Position numbers and translations under genes: made by a program
The notes under the pieces: generated by a model
The model's input: only the letters and a program-made list of their open reading frames with translations
Database searches by the model: none
What the model was told of the DNA's origin: nothing
NCBI RefSeq assembly: GCF_000003815.2
Contig: NC_049994.1
Location: 18,826,488 to 18,876,436, forward strand
Direction of reading: 5' to 3'
Origin: Branchiostoma floridae
Lineage: Eukaryota; Chordata; Leptocardii; Amphioxiformes; Branchiostomatidae
DNA length: 49,949 bases
Part shown: positions 44,735 through 49,949 of the stretch, in pieces
Layout of the letters: every line of letters begins with the position of its first letter
How positions within the stretch are numbered: position 1 is the first letter of the stretch

Positions 44735-44850
44735 TATTAGTTTAGTTAGTGGAAGAGGGCTCTGTACAAGCCAAATCAGGCTTCTCCCCTTCTCCGGCAC
44801 CGATTATTTACTTTTTTTTTTGTTCTACATGTGCTAAATAAACAAACAAA
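44735..44850 (+). mobile_element. LINE/SINE 3' tail
   Basis: GGGCTCTGTACAAGCCAAATC, AGGCTTCTCCCCTTCTCC, then a T-run and GTGCTAAATAAACAAACAAA, the form of a non-LTR retroelement 3' end with A-rich tail. Confidence 0.5.
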
Positions 44851-46659
44851 GAAGTGTTTCCGTAACGACCGATCGCGGTTTACAGAAATCAGTACTTGTC
44901 TGTATCTGTGAATTAAATTATTAGTAATCCACGACTGAAGAACTCACTTTCGTCGTTATCTATGAATAGTCTTTTTGAAATAAGCTGTATTTCGTCTTCC
45001 AACTTGCCTCACGTATACTTCAAAAGTTATTTCGCGCATAGCTTGTAATACAACCTTTTCTCTATTTTTAAATGCGTGAGCATTAATTTTGATTTGTGTG
45101 GAGTATGATTCAAAAGTAACTTTCTAAATAGGTTTTAAGGTTAAAACTTTCTAAATGGGTTTCTGAATAGGTTCCCATCGCATGTTCTTCAGTACAAGTC
45201 TTGTAGAACGTTAACTGTAAAGTACACGAATCACAACAAAACTTATTGGAGGAAAGTTTTACTATACATATCAGACACTCCTTGTCACAGTGCATACAGA
45301 TTTGGTGTGCTTTACTTTTGCCAGTTCAGAAACTGGCGTCCTGGACTCTTGAGAGTTCAGATTTTAATTCTAATGCCCTTGAATGTTGCGTTATGTGAAC
45401 AGGTTTTGAACAACTGTTTCATGTTTCAACCACACACGATCCTAGGTTTAGAGTGTTTTTCTGGTGTACATATGTAAATATCATCACAGTTCAGACTTGA
45501 TTATGTCAAGTCTGCGAACTGATGATATGTTCAAAAAAGATTTCATTTCATACAATTTCAGCTGCGCTTCAGTGGCTTCATAACTAACGAACCTGGTCTA
45601 TGTGTTGATTGAAATTAGCGAATCAGCGCTCCATCGAACAGGTTGTTCTTAACAGGTTGCAAAAGAGCTCGTCTACAACTGAATAGCAATTTCTTAGCTA
45701 CATAACCAAAGAGTAAAAACATTGTTAAAATATCATTAGTTTTCAACAGTTATAAACTAACGAAATAGCTGTTTTTACCCGTTCCTACAGTGCCCACCTG
45801 TGTAATCACCACAACGTAATCACCACTGCTATAAGTCGGCAAGATTTTCAACAAGATAAACACCTATGCCCCCAGGATCAACTCATCGTGCATCAAAAGA
45901 CACAAAACAACTCGTAATAAAAGTCCTCCATATGTCTAACTCCAACTATAACGTTACAGTATAACTTAGCTGGGGGAGAGTATGGGAGCCGCTGAAAGCT
46001 ATATAGGATGACACTATCGTACTAAGGTCTACGGCAAAGGTTAATAGCCCGGGGATTTATTTCTATTATATAGAAAAAGTTAAATTTACATAGTATCCGA
46101 TTTTCGTAATTCTCTGACAGTCGGCTTAATTTTTAAGCTTACCCTGGGTTAAGTGCTGTTCGATTATATACGGGGCTCTATGTCCTGAACAAAATCCGAT
46201 GTTCCAGACAACTTCACGGTTGCAAAAAAGCTCGACGAACGCAAAGGTAAAAAGAAGGAAAGTTAATCAAAGGTAGTCCCATAGCCTTTCTTGGGTTGTA
46301 GGGACAGTGGGTTACAATACATACACATACATCAGCAACCGGAGGTCGGGACCAGGCTAATACATACTAGTTTCACCCCATAGGGCCCTATCTGACACAG
46401 CTTGCTCTAGGTTCTCAAAAGCAATACCAGAGTCTCTAGTTAAAGTGTCCGTAGAAGTCAAACTTTTGCAATGTACCCGGCCAGAAGACACTAATTCATG
46501 TTTTGCTCGGCAACAGTGTCCCGCAAATGTTACTCTTCGGTGAGTCAGTTTCCGCGATAGCTGTGGAAGACAACAGTGGGTTGGTTAGATAGTTACCCAC
46601 TGTGTCTGGGGCATGGTGTTATTGGAAGGCATGACGGACCCCTCTCCTTCCACTGCATT

Positions 46660-46810
46660 TTACCTCCCAAACCGAAGTTAGGTATCCATTTTACACCAGG
46701 GTGTACTGAGTAAAGTCGTGTGAAGCACCTTTCCCAAGTGCAAAACAAATATCTGTGACATGACAGGACTTGAAGCCAGTACTTCTGGTTTCGGGGCCAA
46801 ACCGTGACCC
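46660..46810. repeat. Probable SINE/LINE-derived fragment
   Basis: CATTTTACACCAGGGTGTACTG, AAGCACCTTTCCCAAGTGCA, TGACATGACAGGACTTGAAG resemble a dispersed retroelement body common in chordate genomes, from memory. No copy elsewhere in the window. Confidence 0.35.
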
Positions 46811-47085
46811 TGACGTTAATGGCCACACAGATGTTGAGAATCATTTAGAGCTTGTTTGGACGTTTCATGACGCTTGTCGTTCCTTAAACGTAACAACGAG
46901 GGTTAAAAGCTGTTGTGAAGATTGTAGACTTGGGTGTTTTATGTTTAATTACGCGCACATTTGCCCTTGAAATCATGACGGAAACTTTGACCGGAATGCA
47001 GTGCTGTAATTCATATAACACCTTGAGAGTCGGAATCTTTTTCAGAAAGTTTCACCAGTTTCATATCACCTTTCATGGCTAATCA

Positions 47086-49380
47086 GGCTCACAAGAAAAC
47101 GTTAAATTTGCACTTATTTCGGCAATTTCCATTACAAGGTCAGAAGAACCCTGAGTTTCTTATAGATTTCGCTAGGATAAAATAAATTGTAGATTGTTTG
47201 CAAATATTTTCAATGACAATTGGACATCGGCAATATAAAACGATTTTTATGACTTTTTATTGATGAATATAACATTTTGAAGTCTTTAAAGCCCACTATA
47301 GCTAATAACACATATAAAAGAGCCACTAGCTGTACACCTGCTGTACATCATTTGAAGACAAATGAATCGGCTTTAAAGTATTGATTTGAACTATGGTGGA
47401 CAATTATAAGATGCTCCGAGATTTCAGTTGTGCACCTTTTTTCTGGGCTATGTCGCGAACTTATTGATCACCCTTCGCATGAGATACACGATCTTTCAAC
47501 TGCAAGCGGTCAGCGATCGCCAACATCGCTCAGGGTCTGTGAAGGAACGTCAAGCAGTCACTAGACGGTGACAGCGACCAAAATAGACTCGTGTGACACT
47601 TTATCTCAATGAGCGCACAAGTGTCTTCACTAGATTCTTCCAGAGTAGCTTTTCAGGGGTTTCTGTGTGCGCGCACTGTGCACTCTGTCCTGAAATTCAG
47701 GTCGCAGCGAGGTAATGTCAGCGCGATCGGAGTCTGGAAGGAAAGAGCCATATGGACATATTGTTGAAAAGACGGCCTAGGCACCACTGAACAATGATCA
47801 GCAATGCGACCACATTTTGGTGGTCAGAAAGCTATTTTGCCATTGACACTGTTTTAAAGCATCCTGTCTGTAGTGACAACCACGTGTTCCCAATGATCAG
47901 ATGTTGTCGGTTCTCAGTATGGTTTTTATAGGTAGTTATGACTGTACCACTTTATCTTACACGTATCAATAAAGACTAAGAATAGAGTTCGACAGACTAA
48001 GTACCTTACCCCATTTCCAGTCAAAATGTATTCAATCTTACAAAGCAAAAAGTGCTTTTGCTGACACGGAAAGACCCAGAATCGCAGGATGTGTCTCATA
48101 CAATTGTTAGCAAAGCTGGTATCTCACTGCCGCAGTTTCAGTGAAATACCCGAGTTAATTTGAAAAATACGATTGTGCTCAGTAAACGTGTTGTTTAGTT
48201 AATCGACGCAAGTACTAGTATATCGTTAATGCAACACAAGTCCCCTCAACATACTACTCTCAAAAGGAACAAAGGCAAACGCTAGTATAGTATCCAGTCG
48301 TATTATATAGCTCCCGAGTACTAGTATATTAGATCCTCGCTGCAAATACGCATTTTCAGAGAGAGACAGGATAGGCAAAAGCATCCTAACACACCCGTCA
48401 CATCATATACGATCTTCGGAAGTACTTCGCGATCGCAGGAAGGTCGGCTGATTTTAAGTCTTGCGTATTTTTCGCCCCAAATCTGTCCCTGTCACATATA
48501 AGCCAGGCTCGTGCGCTCGTCTCTGAATAAATCTTTGATAATGAACCTCGTATGACCTCTTGCACGCGGACAAGGGAACACAAGACGTTCCTCAAAAAAG
48601 GCAAGAGATCAATAAATGTTGCTTATTTTGTTGTCGGAATCTTTCTAACCAATGAATAGAATGCACGGGCATAATAGAAATAACACAAGAAATGAAATTG
48701 TGTTACAAAGCCAGCGCAGCCTACATACTACCACAGGGCCACAAATTACCCTCACATTCCCAGAAATTCAATATTTGTAAACAAACGGAAGTCGGGTGAA
48801 CGTCACCCGAACGTCGCCAAACTGACGGGAGTTCGCCATCCGATTTGCGCTCCAAAACGATGATCAATGCTCATAGAAATTTGAGAATATACCGGAAACT
48901 ATTCTCAACATTTTCCTTCCATTATGTACTGAGTTTAAATCTGAGAGGGTATTCATAAAGACGAACGTTCAGCAGTTCTGTTCCAGTTCTGGAAAACGTT
49001 TTCAAGTGTCGTCCTGCTTTCGAGCGTCATGATTGTTTAATAGGCTCACATTAAATTTGCTGTTATTTTGGCGATTCTACCACAATGTCCGAAAACTCCG
49101 ATCGATGCTGCTATGGAGATTTGGGGAAATTGCCGCCGTTGTTATAAATGTCGCTAGGATAGAAAAAATGTGGGTTGTTTGGAAATATATTCAATCAAAC
49201 GTATATAACCGATAATTGGACAACAGCAATATCAAAATACATTTTTGTACGATTTGTATAATTTGTAATTGATAAATGTTACATTTTTAAGTCCTCAAAG
49301 CCCGCCCAAAATACATGTACACATGGATGCGCCACTCGCTACACACCTGTTGCATGGCAAATGAATGGGCTGTACTTTCA
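47086..49380 (+). repeat. Pair of diverged ~300-bp direct repeats
   Basis: The copies are about 47086-47385 and 49043-49380. Shared pieces in the same order: GGCTCACA, TTAAATTTGC, TCGCTAGGATA, TTGTTTG(C/G)AAATAT.TTCAAT, AATTGGACA.C.GCAATAT, TTGAT.AAT.TAACATTTT-like, AAGTC.T.AAAGCCC and GCCACT.GCT....CACCTG. The spacing is about 1.96-2.0 kb. No coding potential is visible. Confidence 0.6.
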
Positions 49381-49949
49381 AGCAGAACGAGGGACGATGA
49401 GATCAAAGTAGCAACCAGAGAACAGCGCGCACATATAGGCTTTGAAGGCTGAACTTCCCACTTGTCCAATGACCCAGCATCGTGCGTGTGTTTGTGTATG
49501 TATGTATGTACGTGAGCGCGTGCGTTTAAATTGTAAATATCAACACCATTCAGACTGCCATCTATTTGTATGTCTCCATGTTGATAGGTCGATGTGAACA
49601 AAGAATCAAAAATCAACAGTGGGGTTAACGGCGCGATTCTTTGCAAAAAGTGTTACCTTTCGTATGAAAATTAAATAACCTTAGCGCCTGTAGTCACAGC
49701 AAGTAAAAGCAGTTTTGCCTCTATTCATACCTTCCTAGTGATTTCTGTTTGTTTACCCAATGTCCTTGTGATTGACCAGAAAGAATTCTTAAGTAGGGGC
49801 TATGGTATGCTTATGTATGTACATAAATATTTTGCTGGATAATTGATACCAGGTCATAACATGCCAGGTGAATCAGAGAGGATTATGTTCAAACTTTAAA
49901 TCGTGATTTAGGAAAAAAATACGACCCGACATGTTATTTTATAGCTCTA

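Larger units (their letters stand above)
39758..49949. other. Downstream region without recognised gene
   Basis: Either a very long intron of the polycystin-like gene or intergenic DNA. Recognised contents: the GCGTCC element, the palindromic MITE, the N gap, one possible exon at 44488, a retroelement tail and the paired repeats. I found no GPS motif, PLAT domain or membrane helices on either strand, though short exons could escape reading by eye. Confidence 0.5.

Noticed and set aside
46593-46970. Overlapping frames of 83 (minus) and 66 (plus) codons
   Set aside because: They lie across a probable retroelement fragment, with no splice context and no recognised domain.
1-49949. CRISPR arrays, bacterial operons or prophage
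   Set aside because: No evenly spaced short repeats with unique spacers; all genes have introns and the sequence is animal nuclear DNA.

Overview
The window is animal nuclear DNA: short phase-consistent exons with GT/AG borders, long introns, many MITE-like elements, LINE/SINE remnants and long (CA)n arrays, plus one 100-N assembly gap. The gene content (NDUFA4 beside PHF14 in the vertebrate arrangement, and a polycystin-family gene with swapped extracellular domains) and the repeat style suggest an invertebrate deuterostome. A cephalochordate (amphioxus, Branchiostoma) is my best guess, by inference only.

Layout. (1) 70-2642, minus strand: first four coding exons of PHF14, a PHD-finger chromatin reader, running off the left edge inside the first PHD finger. 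Exons 2 and 3 have partial tandem copies beside them. (2) 2643-3806: short divergent intergenic region with one mariner-like MITE. (3) 3807-9615, plus strand: complete NDUFA4 gene (cytochrome c oxidase-associated subunit) with two alternative versions of its second exon, 5496-5584 and 6863-6951. Both are 89 nt with identical phases; skipping both or including both gives an early stop, so the exons should be mutually exclusive. A degenerate repeat array carrying acceptor-like CACAG sites lies between them. (4) 9616-14896: 3' UTR with an X-box-like repeat, then nested MITEs and a (CA)n array. (5) 14897-39757, plus strand: 23 recognisable exons of one large receptor-like gene: signal peptide, six YWTD blades, EGF modules, FN3 domain, Ser/Thr-rich linker, helical segment and a polycystin-1-type GAIN domain. 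The coding sequence is open at 39757; the GPS and membrane part was not found. (6) 39758-49949: mostly repeats, the assembly gap, an isolated possible exon and a diverged 300-bp duplication.

How it fits together. PHF14 and NDUFA4 start head to head about 1.2 kb apart, as they do in human 7p21.3, so the pair may share a promoter region. The isoform choice in NDUFA4 replaces the whole membrane helix and switches one conserved Cys to Ser. The third gene looks like a new domain combination in the polycystin-1 family, with a lipoprotein-receptor-like extracellular front end. The transposon landscape has its own theme: many short elements are built from one short word repeated in both orientations, and five share CAGG/CCTG-type ends with 5-bp target duplications.
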